Positions 22,549 to 33,789 of a stretch of 64,000 nucleotides of DNA are shown here, piece by piece. The stretch is taken from the NCBI GenBank assembly GCA_020746875.1, contig JAGTJL010000001.1, positions 4,898,001 to 4,962,000 of the forward strand. Direction: 5' to 3'. This DNA comes from Rhexocercosporidium sp. MPI-PUGE-AT-0058. Taxonomy: Eukaryota; Ascomycota; Leotiomycetes; Helotiales. A program made the translations under genes and the position numbers. A model generated the notes under the pieces. The model saw nothing but the letters and a program-made list of their open reading frames with translations. It was not told the origin of the DNA and did not search any database. Position 1 is the first letter of the stretch, and the number at the start of each line of letters is the position of its first letter.

Positions 22549-24091
22549 ATGACTGAAGAATGTGATCTCGATATGACGGATGTGACTATCTCAGACCTCA
22601 GGAGAAATCGCACTGCAGTGGAACTGACAACTGTTGGTGCAGAGCAGCTATTTGCGTTGCTGAGACCCTGTTTCGACGAAATTCGCGGCGACATCAAGAC
22701 CAACAACGCACTTCAAATGAACATTATGAACTTGCAAATGGCTATCAATGATCGAAGTGTCGATGACCTCATCAGTAAGGATAAAAGCAACTCATCAAGA
22801 TTTTACAATTCGGTAGGGTCTAAAGAGTCATTCGTGAAAAATGTACTGACAAAGTCAGATTGGAAAGCTGGGCAGAGAGAAAAAGTCATCTGCGATTTGC
22901 CAATATATGAATCCTAGGTTCTCACGATCGGCGGAAACGGAGATATTTCTCGACGACATGGAGCGCTTGCGCAGGGGCAATCGCAATCTTGAAGCAAGCT
23001 ATGATGATCTGGCAGAGCAAAATCGTCATCTTCAAGACAAACTTAAGCTTTTTGAAGAGGGCAATGATCGAGAACAACACTTGGTCCAAGATCTGAAACA
23101 GGAGTGCAAGATGCTCCACGAGGAGAAAGCGAGACTATCTGCCGAGCTCGACGGAATGACAACTCAAAATAAAAACTTGAGTATCAAAGTAGCAGAGTTC
23201 CGAAGCATGGTTCTCAAAGATCATGTATTGAAGGGGAGCCAGGTAGCAGACGGTGACATCGTTCAGAGATTCATCCGTGTTCGGGACTTGATACAAAAAA
23301 TAGCCTCGAAGTGCTTTGTCACAGGTACGCAACAGAAGCCCAACAAGCAAACCAGAAATAAGCATCCGACACCCTTTGAGACCGACTTTCTCAGCTGCTG
23401 GGAACACGACGGAGGGGTTGTGGAGGTGAGGCACCGACTTCGAGGAGTGTTGTTTCGTGTCCTTCATGAATGGATTATGTCGGGCCCTGTCTTTGGCATT
23501 GAGGACCCGAAAGATCAACAGCTTGAGGGCGTAGAGGCCGGTTTGGCGAAATTCGAAAAAGCCCTCATGTCCAAGTATCCTGGTAAGCTTCTGATATCTT
23601 TTTAACAGAGCGTTACTGACGTCCAAGGCCACGAGAAGATAGTCACGGAATGGAGGGTCCAGGCAATGAAATGCGCTAGGATCCTCAAGACGCCAGATCC
23701 TTCGAGGGCAGATAAAATTGCCGAGGATATCTACACTTCCATGTGTCCATTGATATCCGGTACAGCGAGCCGACAAAAGGCCAATAAAGAATTCCTGTCT
23801 AATCAGCTCATAACGTTATGCAGACAGGCATTCGATTTTGCCATTGCTATTCGAAGTTGCAACGACGTCTTTGCATGTATATTTCCACCTTTGGGCTCCT
23901 TGGTAAACGAGGAAGAGTCCGAGCCTCAAGCTTTTGAGGGGATTCGTGGCCCAGATTCCGATGAGCCCAGCCATCAAAAGATAGCTTGTGTTATCTCGGG
24001 GGCATTAGTGAAATATCCAGAGCAGATGCCGAGTGAAATCCTCGTTCTGTGTAAGGCACATGTCGTTGTGCGAGGGTGGGAAGGCCGATGA
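22549..24091 (+). CDS. Coiled-coil protein of unknown function
   Basis: Three exons fit: 22549-22812, 22859-23582, 23628-24091 (483 aa). Intron 1 (46 nt; GTAGGG, branch CTGAC, GTCAG) removes an otherwise fatal stop and joins 'NSSRFYNS' to 'IGKLGREKKSSAICQYM'. Intron 2 is GTAAGC with a CTGAC branch site. Residues about 120-230 are a long coiled coil ('LEASYDDLAEQNRHLQDKLK', 'EEKARLSAELDGMTTQNKNL'). Past it is a helical domain with 'DIVQRFIRVRDLIQKIASKC' and 'WIMSGPVFGIEDP', then a globular C-terminus with several Cys. I recall similar uncharacterised proteins in other ascomycetes, but no function. There is no signal peptide or membrane helix. Confidence 0.7.
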
Positions 24092-24510
24092 GACAGGTCT
24101 ATGTTGTATATAACACGTAAACAGAGATCGGACGAGGAGGTTGCGAGTTTCCAGACGGCGAATAGTACAACACGTTATTATCTGATACTGATACTGATAC
24201 TGATACTGAAGAAACTAGCTATACTCTATAGGTAATAACTGTTTGGTGGATTGGAAGCTGATGGCAGTAGCTGTATGCAGGATCAGGATTAGATTGAGCT
24301 GAGTTTAGATTCTAGTAGGTCCTGTTCAAACTGGATGGGATATCTACGGAATCAGGACTCACCAAAGGAGAAACTGCGGCCTGAAGTTCCAGGCTTTAAT
24401 CCCACTCAACGCCAAAAAACGCGGGCGCGTCTCCCTCGGAACATTTCTACACACCAACTTTTGACTACCAACACCAACACTTCTCTCAGGATCCTCACTT
24501 CCCACTCGCA
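24092..24510. other. Intergenic region with a hexanucleotide repeat
   Basis: Spacer and promoter of the Rfc3 gene. It holds a (TGATAC)4.5 repeat at about 24183-24209. No gene is supported. Confidence 0.5.
24183..24209. repeat. (TGATAC)n minisatellite
   Basis: Four and a half perfect copies of the hexamer TGATAC, 100-130 bases after the stop codon of the coiled-coil gene. Simple repeat, and a usable polymorphic marker if variable. Confidence 0.85.
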
Positions 24511-25850
24511 ATGTCGGACTACGAGGATGATATGGATGTCGATGCGCCCGCGGCGCGAGATACCGTGATGTTCAATTCAGACAACACCAATTCGAAGGGC
24601 AAGAGAAGTGCAGCAAATCTCCCGGTGGAAGCAGAAGATAGTCTGCCATGGTCAGGACCACCTCAGTTTCTTGGCTTCACATCTGCTAATATATATGTAG
24701 GGTCGAGAAATACCGTCCAGATACCCTCGAAGATGTATCTGGTCACCAAGACATCCTGGCAACGATCAATAAGTTCGTGGAGACAAATGTATGGATGGAC
24801 TACAGACCACAGACCACAAGAACACGACTGACATGACTGCAGAGACTTCCCCATCTCCTCTTGTACGGCCCTCCCGGTACAGGAAAGACCTCTACAATCC
24901 TTGCACTTGCACGAAAGATCTACGGTTCGAAGAACATGCGCCAGATGGTACTCGAGCTCAACGCCTCCGATGACCGCGGTATCGATGTGGTCCGCGAACA
25001 GATCAAGACCTTCGCCAGCACGAAACAAATCTTCACAATGAGCACGACCTCTGCATCTGCCTCGATGCCAACATATAAGCTGATCATTCTGGACGAGGCG
25101 GATGCTATGACTTCTACTGCCCAGATGGCATTGAGACGGATCATGGAGAAATATACTGCCAACACGAGATTCTGCATCATTGCCAATTACACACATAAGC
25201 TCAGTCCGGCCCTGTTGAGTCGTTGTACGAGATTCAGATTCAGTCCGTTGAAGGAGAGGGATATTCGGGTTTTGGTTGACAAGGTCATTATGGAGGAGAA
25301 TGTACAGATCAATGCTTCTGCGACGGAAGCTTTGGTGAAGTTGAGCAAGGGAGATATGCGACGAGCTTTGAACGTCCTACAGGCATGCCATGCAAGCAGT
25401 GAGTCTTTTGGGCCCTATGAAGATGAGCTTTTGTGCTGACGATCTCCAGGTACCCCTCTCCACATCAAAGGCACACCCAAACTCGCCGAGAAAGACATCA
25501 AACGAGACCTTATCACCGAGACTACAATCTACGAATGCATAGCCTCTCCCCACCCAGAAGACATCTCGAAGATCCTCAACACCCTCCTCAAAACCCCCGA
25601 CGTAACAACCTGCCTACAAATGATCAATTCGCTCAAAGCGAGCCAAGGTTTGGCTTTAGCGGACATCATTACTGCACTCAGCGAAGAGTTGACGAAGTTG
25701 GATGTTCCCGCTCCCGTCATGATCACCTGGCTAGATGGATTGGCCGAAGTGGAATATCGATTGAGCGGTGGAGGAGGAGAGGTTGTGCAGACTGGAGCTG
25801 TGGTTGGTGTTGTACGGAATGGAGCCGAGCTTATGGGAAAAGTCAAATGA
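24511..25850 (+). CDS. RFC3: Replication factor C subunit 3 (clamp loader)
   Basis: Four exons: 24511-24650, 24701-24788, 24843-25398, 25450-25850 (394 aa). The splices restore the conserved start 'WVEKYRPDTLEDVSGHQDIL' and the Walker A box 'LLYGPPGTGKTS'. Further AAA+ motifs are Walker B 'LIILDEADAMT', sensor 1 'CIIANYTHKLSPAL' and the RFC-specific 'SRC' arginine finger in 'LLSRCTRFRF'. 'LNASDDRGIDVVREQIKTFA' is the hallmark of small RFC subunits. It best matches yeast Rfc3 / human RFC5. It acts in the nucleus as part of the pentamer that loads PCNA at primer-template junctions, and in checkpoint and cohesion-related loaders. The first 45 residues are an acidic fungal extension. This is the firmest gene in the window. 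Confidence 0.96.
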
Positions 25851-26624
25851 TTGGGCATGGGATATGAAAAGGTCTTTGCATAATAGCCCTGGCGTTCAAG
25901 GAATAGGTGTGTCTGCTGGTTGTGGATTTGTGTCAATTTTCAACGGTCATGTCTAAGTAATGGAAATGGCATGAGACGTCATGATTTCTGAGCCTTGCCC
26001 TGCCATACCGTTAATTTGTTTGATGTTAGGACAGCAAAAGAGCGGTCTGAAATACTACTTTGCCTTTTCCCCCATATCGCCAAGTGGCATATCCGACATG
26101 TCATTTTCCGGTTACAGTTTCAAGCCTTCTATTTCTCTGTCCTCGACCATGGTGACCATGGTGACCAGTGTCATGCCATCAATACGTTTCTCCCCTGGAA
26201 CGATGCAATTACTGGACCTCAGCTCCTACGGACGCCCAGACATACTCCAGTCACGGAATCTTGTAACGATCCGCTTTTATAGTTTGTGTGGGAATTCAAA
26301 ATCCCATGCAAGATCCCGCATCAAAATGCACTTCCTCATTTCTACCCGGCAACTTTAGGTCCACCACCTCACTCAATCATGACCTATCATCTACAAGCCA
26401 CCTACCTTAGCACTAAACACAAGTTCACACTTCCTAGTAGATTGTTCAAGCAAGAGACGAACACGAGACACATCCAAGAGGTTCCATTCTCGCGTCCCCG
26501 CCGATCCCGTGACAGCGCGTCCCTTTAGCAAGGATATCGCTCCTCTGTCGCACGTGAAGCCATATCAATTACATCATGAAATCGCGATCATTTCACCACT
26601 TCGCCACTTCCTCCTCCTCTACAT

Positions 26625-26678
26625 CCCCTGTCTTACCCCTCATTCGATTTTCCGAGCAAATCAAATATTACGTCCCCT
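26625..26678 (+). promoter_or_regulatory. Cluster of three STRE-like CCCCT sites
   Basis: CCCCT occurs at about 26625, 26636 and 26674, three copies in 54 bases, about 0.5 kb upstream of the KGG-repeat gene start. CCCCT/AGGGG is the core of stress-response elements bound by Msn2/4-like zinc-finger factors. Pentamers are common by chance, but the clustering upstream of a stress-type gene is suggestive. Confidence 0.4.
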
Positions 26679-27014
26679 GGCCTAGTTCTTCGGATGCGTG
26701 CCTGTGTCCCTGGGATGAGGCTACATCGATCTGATACCCGCTGGTTGACGGCTAGATCCATCAATAGAGTACTTCTTTGGCTAAATCCAGTAGCTTTATC
26801 ATGACTTAGGGCTGGAGTGAGATGGGTTCCGTGCGTAGCTGCAAACATGAATCACAGCTTCTTTACCAGGAGCGGTTTTGTGTTTACATCATGACTTTTG
26901 CTTTTCTTATTCCGTTTGCATCGAGATGATGGTATAGGATAGGAGAGGAGACGGGAAGGAGGCAGAGTAACGGAGAATATGCTCCTGGCGAGCTGGAGCT
27001 GTGAAAGAAACGTC

Positions 27015-27021
27015 TATATAA
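27015..27021 (+). promoter_or_regulatory. TATA box of the KGG-repeat gene
   Basis: TATATAA about 130 bases upstream of the ATG, followed by a CA-rich, G-poor leader running up to the start codon (context GTCAACATG). This is typical of highly expressed, inducible fungal genes. Confidence 0.6.
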
Positions 27022-27149
27022 GCAGACAAGTCCTCCGCCTAGAAGCAGTTTCTTCCTTCATTCACATCCAATAGCTTCACAATTATCTCCTCAACACAAC
27101 ATCCAAGTAACACCCAACTAAAAAACCAAATTTCCCAACAACCGTCAAC

Positions 27150-27665
27150 ATGTCTGAGACTTACAAGCCAACTGGTGCGCACCTCTCCTTCCCCTTGCCC
27201 TCTCACCTTCCTCCCGTGCAAACCTTGTCTCTTCCTCCCAATTCTCCCTCCTCCATCCACCCTCTCCCTACACTATTTCCCCATCTGACACACACACTAA
27301 CAACCCAACTCACAGAGCACGGCGGCCTGAAGGAGGACGGAACCCCCGATAAGCGCGTCGGCACCGGCCAGTTTGCCCAAGGAAAGGTCGATCCTACTGA
27401 GGCTGGTGCCGCAGGTGGAAAGGCATCAGGAGGAAGCGGAAGCGGCGAGTCCGAATCTACTGGCTCCAGCGGTGGTGGGAATGGCCGTGAGTTTTCTCCT
27501 TCTATTTTCCTGTCTATGTATCGTCTCGCTTGAGGATGGGTGTGGAATTTCAAAAGTGTTCTGACTGATTTGTTGGTGGTGACAGAATTCGCTGGCGGCA
27601 AGGTTGATCCTGTAGAGGCTGGTCGAAAGGGCGGAAAGGCTTCGGGCGGAAACTCTGATGAGTAA
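27150..27665 (+). CDS. KGG-repeat stress/conidiation-type small protein
   Basis: Three exons: 27150-27174, 27316-27486, 27586-27665 (91 aa). The first intron is unusually long (141 nt) and the second is 99 nt. The protein starts MSETYKPTEHGGLKEDGT and carries two copies of a Gly/Lys repeat, 'GQFAQGKVDPTEAGAAGGKA' and 'GQFAGGKVDPVEAGRKGGKA', separated by a Gly/Ser-rich linker. Such motifs are shared with bacterial KGG stress-induced proteins and fungal Con-10/general-stress proteins. It is strongly hydrophilic and probably disordered. The promoter has a TATA box and STRE-like sites. A protective role in desiccation, spores or stress is inferred from the family. Confidence 0.85.
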
Positions 27666-30373
27666 ATCATTAAGCTGGTTCATGAATGAGCAGGCTTGCG
27701 CTGTAAGACTCATCCTAGGAGCGGTTGGATGAATGGTAGATGAAATTCCTCGAGCTATCAGATTGTATCTTGAGGAAATGAATGCCTGCAACTCATGCCT
27801 ACACAATTTGAACATGCGTTTCCAGCTCTGTGTTTGTGATCTTCATGTCGGGTTACCTGATCTTATAGGTAAGTCCTCTAGAGATGTCACCATATTGAGA
27901 CTTAAGTTTTTTTTTTTTTTTTTTCAAAGCTGAAATTTGTTCCTTTCCAAAGCCCAATTTTTTTGTCTTGTGTATCGCTAGTTATGGAACTACTATGTTT
28001 TACTTCTCTCCTACCTCCCACTCGTAGCCCTTTGGAAAAGTCCTTCTCACCCACGAGCATTAGTAAATGCGCAACAAGCTGCTATTTTTTACTAATAGTT
28101 CTTCATCAGACTTTGATCCTAAGAAAAGGACAACGGGGAGCGAACTGTGCGAATTCGGCGTGGTTTTTACGCCACTGCGAGACTGGACGAATACGCTTGG
28201 GGTGAATGCTAAACACACTTTCTGCTATTCATGAAAAGCTCGTAAGGCTTGAAAGCCCCCGGTCTGCCAACCTTGCGCTGTCTCAAAATATGTAAGCTTT
28301 ATTCTTTCAGGGTGAGTTAGCTTACCAGCAATTATCCCTGGATATTCACTGAAAGGGAACAGCAGACGATCTCGCTTGACCTGTGGACGTATTTTGATCA
28401 CTCGCCGAGCGTATTTACTCCAGCCTATTATCTCCGCTACTTGCTTTAGTTGACGGAAACTATGACCTAGTTTGTTTACCTCGATAACTGTTGTCTCATG
28501 ATGCAGGCTAGGCAGTACAAAATCAGCGGTCTAAACATACATTTGGATACGATGGCTACAATTCGACCACCAACATTATCGCTCGCAATCATTACTTTGC
28601 TGAGGATACCGGGTCCAAGATAACTGACGTGCTGGGAGAGCCGGGGTGTCCTTCCAAGACCGATACCAGTAACGCGATGATGAACGGTCTGAGCTAGAAC
28701 CCTGCTGTGCCTCTCCCTGTCTTGAATCCGCCATGGAGAGCCGACCAAACTGGACAAATGGTTTGTTTCTGTTGTACTATCCCTTGTGATGGTCCAGACA
28801 CTTTTCGTTGGACACATTTTCGCTCTAAATTTCGGTTCTGAGGGGCCGTCCAAGTCCCAAAAAGATTTATTACAATTCTGCAACGTCTTGGTCGGGAAGT
28901 TTATTCATGTTCATCACTAGTCAAATTTATTACGAGAACACTTATATACGGAATACATTCTCGATTAAAAGTGTCATACCAAAGTCAGGACTTTCTTTCG
29001 AGGAACCATTCTCGGTCTCTCTTTCAAACATTAACTTGCTCAATTCTTCCGCCCCTTTTCGAACCCTATTCGCACGAAGTCGTTGGTATCAGAAAGTTTG
29101 TGTGAGCCGAAAAAAATGCTCATTCTTGACATCATCAATAATCTCGGCTTCTTTCCTAGGAACTTTGCATCTTCAAGCTACTCTGCTCCCCTTACTAAAA
29201 CCCTTCTATTAGAAGTTTCCTTAGCTCGGCTCGACAAAATGTGTGCAATTCGAAATAAAACATCTGGTATTATGAAATGATTCAAATTGAATAAAGCGAA
29301 TGGCTCCCAAGCCGCAGCGCTGAACTTTGCTCGCACAAGCCGAGGCTATTTCGGAACGGGCTTGGCATCTAAACACTTCACGAGTTCTGGAATTGTTGGT
29401 TTGATCCGCTGACTTTGAGGTAGTAGAAGAATAAGAAAAGCCTTCTGTATTATGGATTAATGATAAAAATTGTATAGCCTCTAATCCGGATATAATACTC
29501 ATAAGTGATTACTAGAAGCAGATGAACTTCTATCTCGCTTAAATTTCTCAGGATGTGTCCTCGGGCGGCGTAAAGACGATCGAAGATTCTTCCTCCTTTG
29601 AAGCGTTTTGGTGATCGAGCTGACTTGTATGCACTCAGTAAGGTGCATGCAATTACCTTAAACTTCAACGCCTTCATCTGCCCATGGTTCTCACGTACTT
29701 TTCTAGTTCCATACCATACCCTCCATGCAACCAAACAGCGTCTCATCCCCCAAAATAGCACTCTTTGAGATGAAGGCTGTAACTGATATCAAGCCGTCTC
29801 ATGTCAGTACACGACGAAACGAAGGGAGAGTTGCGATAGGCTGACATGCGCCTTCTTCGATATGCATACCCCGCCCTCGGTCCAAGCCGACCTTGGCACA
29901 TGATCATCATCGTCTACCAAGTTCCGAGTGCATTTCAAAACTTAGATCTTTAGATCTCGGTCCATTAAAACCTGTCAACAAGATCTTCACAAGCATACAA
30001 CACACCATTAGTGTCCTAACCGTATTTGAAATAACCACACCACGCCTGCAAGGTACGGAGCGAGTCAGGTCGTCTTTACGACAGCGACGAGTATGCGGAC
30101 CGCAGCCGAGGCCGACCTAGATTGGGCCTCGTTTGGAGAAGAGCCATGGCCCCAGAATCTCTTCGAAGACCAAATAGACCACCAGGAGGCTGGCGGAGAA
30201 ATCGAAGAACCCGAACCTCATCAACCACCTCGCAGGCAGCCTTTCCGACGGTAGGTAACATGAATAGAGAGTTCACGCACATCTAACATCTGCCAGGCCG
30301 CGTGCTGGACGAGCTTGTGGAGTAAGTGATTCCCAAAATTGATGTAGTAAACTCGGAAGCTAAGTTGGACTAG
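27666..30373. other. Long sparse AT-rich region
   Basis: About 2.7 kb without a well-supported gene. It contains an 18-base poly-T run (27907-27924) and several AT-rich segments. Open frames are short and without family features. The last 280 bases (about 30092-30373) may hold 5' exons of the hypothetical gene that follows. One acidic frame starting at 30092 has a good GTAGGT donor, but its phase does not match the downstream exon. Confidence 0.45.
27907..27924. repeat. Poly-T tract
   Basis: Eighteen consecutive T. It could be a retroposed tail on the minus strand or slippage. No retroelement was seen next to it. Confidence 0.9.
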
Positions 30374-31000
30374 TCGTGCCATTCCAGACGGGTTTGCATA
30401 CAAGATACCCTGCTGTCTGCGAAATTGTAGGATTGAGGTGTTGATAGATTCGATGCGATGCGGGAAGCCATGGTTTACCATGCACCAATTGTGCTGCGCA
30501 CTCGGTGAAATGCTTCATTCCCCCGAAGAAGAAAAAGACGAGCGACAGAGTGACAGCTGGTGAGATGTCGCGGTATGGATTCCACCCCACTCAAGATCTT
30601 AACCCTGACACAGCCGCCTAGCAAAAACCGAGGACGATACAACCAGAGCAAAGCCTGGCTCGAACCTTCACCCCCGCCTGAGATTCCAGCAAACATCCTA
30701 ATTGAGGATAACCTTCGGAGTCTAGAAGACAAAACGATATTCACCGGTCTCTACGCCGCAATAGCGAGACAGAACGACACGACCTGCTTCTCGCGCAAAG
30801 AATCCATCGACACGCATGCTGAATGCATACAGAATATCTCGCAGAGGATTTCTTCGGAGTATAGAATCACGGATAGAAAAGTTCAGGATGATTGGGAACC
30901 AGTGCTTGCTTTTTATGAAGAGGATGAGGATCGTGGTTGGACGAATACGGCGGCTCCTAGGACGCCGATACCTACCGGTATCAATGTGGAAGAATGGTGA
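30374..31000 (+). CDS. Hypothetical protein (3' two exons; 5' end unresolved)
   Basis: Two exons join well: 30374-30559 and 30622-31000. The intron has GTGAGA, an AACCCTGAC branch site and CTAG. The first exon encodes 'AIPDGFAYKIPCCLRNCRIE' and 'KPWFTMHQLCCALGEMLHSP', rich in Cys. The second encodes 'LRSLEDKTIFTGLYAAIARQ' and ends 'TAAPRTPIPTGINVEEW'. A small upstream exon (about 30298-30322, giving 'RVLDELVD') would fit by phase, but no start exon fits with it. The acidic frame beginning at 30092 is one base out. Either an exon is missed, or the 5' end is damaged or misassembled. I do not recognise the family. It has no membrane segment. Confidence 0.45.
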
Positions 31001-31770
31001 CTGATCTTCCATTTATAAGTGTTCACTGGCTAATAGATGTATAGGTCCGAAACTGTTGGTTGCGCTGAATGGAGATGAACTGGCCTCTTGACTTGTCAGG
31101 CCGGCTGGGTTGTTATCCGTCGCTTGTTGTATTAATACTTTGACTGGCATCAACTCTTCAGATATAAGAAATTGATCGGGATTGAGTCTTTCCGTCGCAC
31201 GCATGTTGCTGCAAGTTAGCGGGTACCTGGAAACGGCTCAGGTGTAGAGTTCTGGGCAATGGGCTTGATTTCCCCAGGACTCCGACCCAAAGCCTGCCAA
31301 CAAATGGTACCCTGAGTTAGGGAATAGAGAATAGCCAGTCATATTGTAGAATAAACCTTTGCTGTCATGTATCCGCAAGTTCCGGGTCTCCTGTATCCTG
31401 AACAAAGTTCGACGCCCGCATAAAGGACGTAACGGGAGCATCGCGATTGGCTAGGTTGGTAGCTGCACCACGTTCACTCATCCACCATGATTGCCGATCG
31501 GTGTATCTAATCAATCACAGTCACGTAGCGACATACTCATACATATATTGTTGATGGTAGAGCCTTTCATGTATGGCAAAGAGTAATTATCGATGCAACA
31601 GCGGGAGAGAGACTCGTCATCACCATTCACAAGCTTGGTCTCCTGCAGCCTTATGAATGGCCAGGAATGTGCTGCGGGATATTTAATGCTTAGAGCTCCT
31701 CCGAATTTCACCTAATAGTTCTTCATTTGAAGAGACTTCAATACCTGTCTGATCGTGACTGAAATTCACT
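31001..31770. other. Intergenic region
   Basis: Between the hypothetical gene and the MFS gene. No supported gene; the minus-strand frames here are short and featureless. Confidence 0.45.
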
Positions 31771-33589
31771 ATGCCTTCAGATCCGCAGACAGCCGCTCCG
31801 GGCTCAATAAGCCAACAGCAAGAAGCACTGGTAATTGATGGCGATACAGAGGCTCAAGCAAAAAGCAAAAACAAAGTCTCGTATCGAAGCCTAGCAAATA
31901 AGAAGCAACTCGCAATTCTCTGTATCGCAAGGCTCGCCGACCCATTAGCAGCATCCTCCATCCAGGTAAGTGAACACCACCGCCCCACTCTTTGAGACGC
32001 GATCTCCATCTCACTGGCTTTGCAGACGTACATGTTCTACCAGCTACGATTCTTCAGTCCTAATGCTTCGGATGCAATGATCTCCACGCAGGCGGGACTC
32101 ATTGTAGGTTCGAAAACTGCTGCGCAGGTGTGCACAGGGATGCTATGGGGTCGGCTGGCCGACTCGGAATGGGGAGGACGGAAGACTGTTCTATTGATCG
32201 GATTAATTAGCTCTGGCATGCCATTCTAATATGCAGATAGATATCGACCAATACTAATAGGATTTTAGGTCTATCTTGTATCGGATATGGATTCTCAACG
32301 ACATTCGCTTCTGCAGTTGCTTGGCAAGTCTTTGGAGGAGCAATGAGTAGTAATGTTGGCATCGTCAGATGCGTGGTTGCGGAATTGAATCCCGAAAAGA
32401 GGTTAGAAGATATTTCCACTTCTTCCATAAAGTTGGGCAAAGTTCTAATCCACTTAGATACCGAACACGGGCTCTTTTACTCTTGCCTCTCTTTGCTAAT
32501 GCCGGGATGCTTCTGGGTCCTCTTGTTGGCGGTCTTCTTAGCTCTGAGAAGGGACATGGCTTGCTAAAGAATTACCCATATGCTGCACCAAACATACTGG
32601 CAGCAGCAATCTATGCTATCGCTGCACTAGGTGTACTCATTGGGCTAAAAGAAACCTCAGAGCATTTCAAACACACAGACGGCAACATCTTTCAACGAGT
32701 TTGGCGGAAGTTGATGAAATCAAATAACTCGTCAGATCACGAATACACAGCTATCAACTCCGATGATCGACCAGAGTCACCGCTCATCCTCTCACCCGTC
32801 GGCGAACAGTCCAACCGTATACCCACTCTCCCACCAAAACCGAAACCTAGACTACCTTTCCGACGCATCTGGACATGGAATGTTATCTGTACAATGATCG
32901 CACACTTCATCATCGCAGGACACATTGCAACCTTCACTAATCTCTGGGCCATATTCCTCAGCACACCCATCGGTAAGCCAGAAGACCAACACCCTCCCTT
33001 GCGCTTCAACGGCGGTCTGGGAATGCAGCCCCGCGCAGTCGGCTTTGCCATGTCGACCGTTGGGGCTGTTGGCGTGGTCTTACAACTGGTGATATATCCC
33101 TTGCTGAATGATCGCTTCGGGACAATCAATATCTGGAGATCTGCGCTATTCGTCTTCCCGATTGCGTATCTTCTAGCTCCGTTCCCATCACTCGTCGGAT
33201 CAGCGGATTTCGTCAATGGGAAAGCCGTTCTAGTTTGGTTGTCCATCGGTACCATTTTACTGCTCTATGTTATTGGAAGGACAGGAGTTACGCCTGCAAC
33301 GACATTGCTCATCAATGACTGTACACCCCACCCGTCTGTGAGAGGGACGATACATACAGCAGGAACAGTCATCGGAAATCTCAGCCGATCTATTTTCCCC
33401 GTCATTGCATTTGCGATATTTGGAAAGGGTCTGGATATCGGGGTTGTAGGGTTGGGCTTCTGGTGTCTTGCTTGTTTGGGTATGTTGGCATGTGTGGCGA
33501 GTCGATGGGTTGCTGAGGGGTCGAATGGGAAGGAAATTGTGCTTGAGGGCGACGGGGTTGAGAATGCGGAGACCCCTAGGATTAAGTGA
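31771..33589 (+). CDS. MFS transporter (ZIFL-like)
   Basis: Four exons: 31771-31965, 32026-32215, 32269-32401, 32458-33589 (549 aa). MFS motif A is clear in loop 2-3 ('GMLWGRLADSEWGGRKTVLL'). About 12 hydrophobic segments are split by a long cytosolic loop ('SSDHEYTAINSDDRPESP'), as in many fungal and plant zinc-induced-facilitator-like or tetracycline-resistance-like transporters. The second intron appears to start with GC (GCATGC) rather than GT. The frame and the conserved 'LISSGLSCIGYGFS' require this join, and a good CTAAT branch site precedes the TTTTAG acceptor. It is probably a proton-coupled exporter of small molecules in the plasma or vacuolar membrane; the substrate is unknown. Confidence 0.85.
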
Positions 33590-33789
33590 ATCTCAGACAT
33601 TCTTATTTGACGGATGAAGTGGAGTCGTTAGGATATGATCCTTTGGCAGCCCGAGGTGGCTTGATGAGTGCCATTGTTGATGAAGCCTCACAAGCGAGAT
33701 TTGAAGACAACACTTGAACACCTTCTGAACTTCGGTAGGAATACACTATGATCAATTCGCCGCCCAAAAGACTACCACGTGCTAGGATA

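Larger units (their letters stand above)
25851..27149. other. Intergenic region and stress-gene promoter
   Basis: About 1.3 kb without a supported gene. The right half is the promoter of the KGG-repeat gene. Around 26148-26166 the sequence CCATGGTGACCATGGTGACC is an imperfect, partly palindromic repeat. The plus-strand ORFs at about 26.0-26.5 kb show no family features. Confidence 0.5.
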
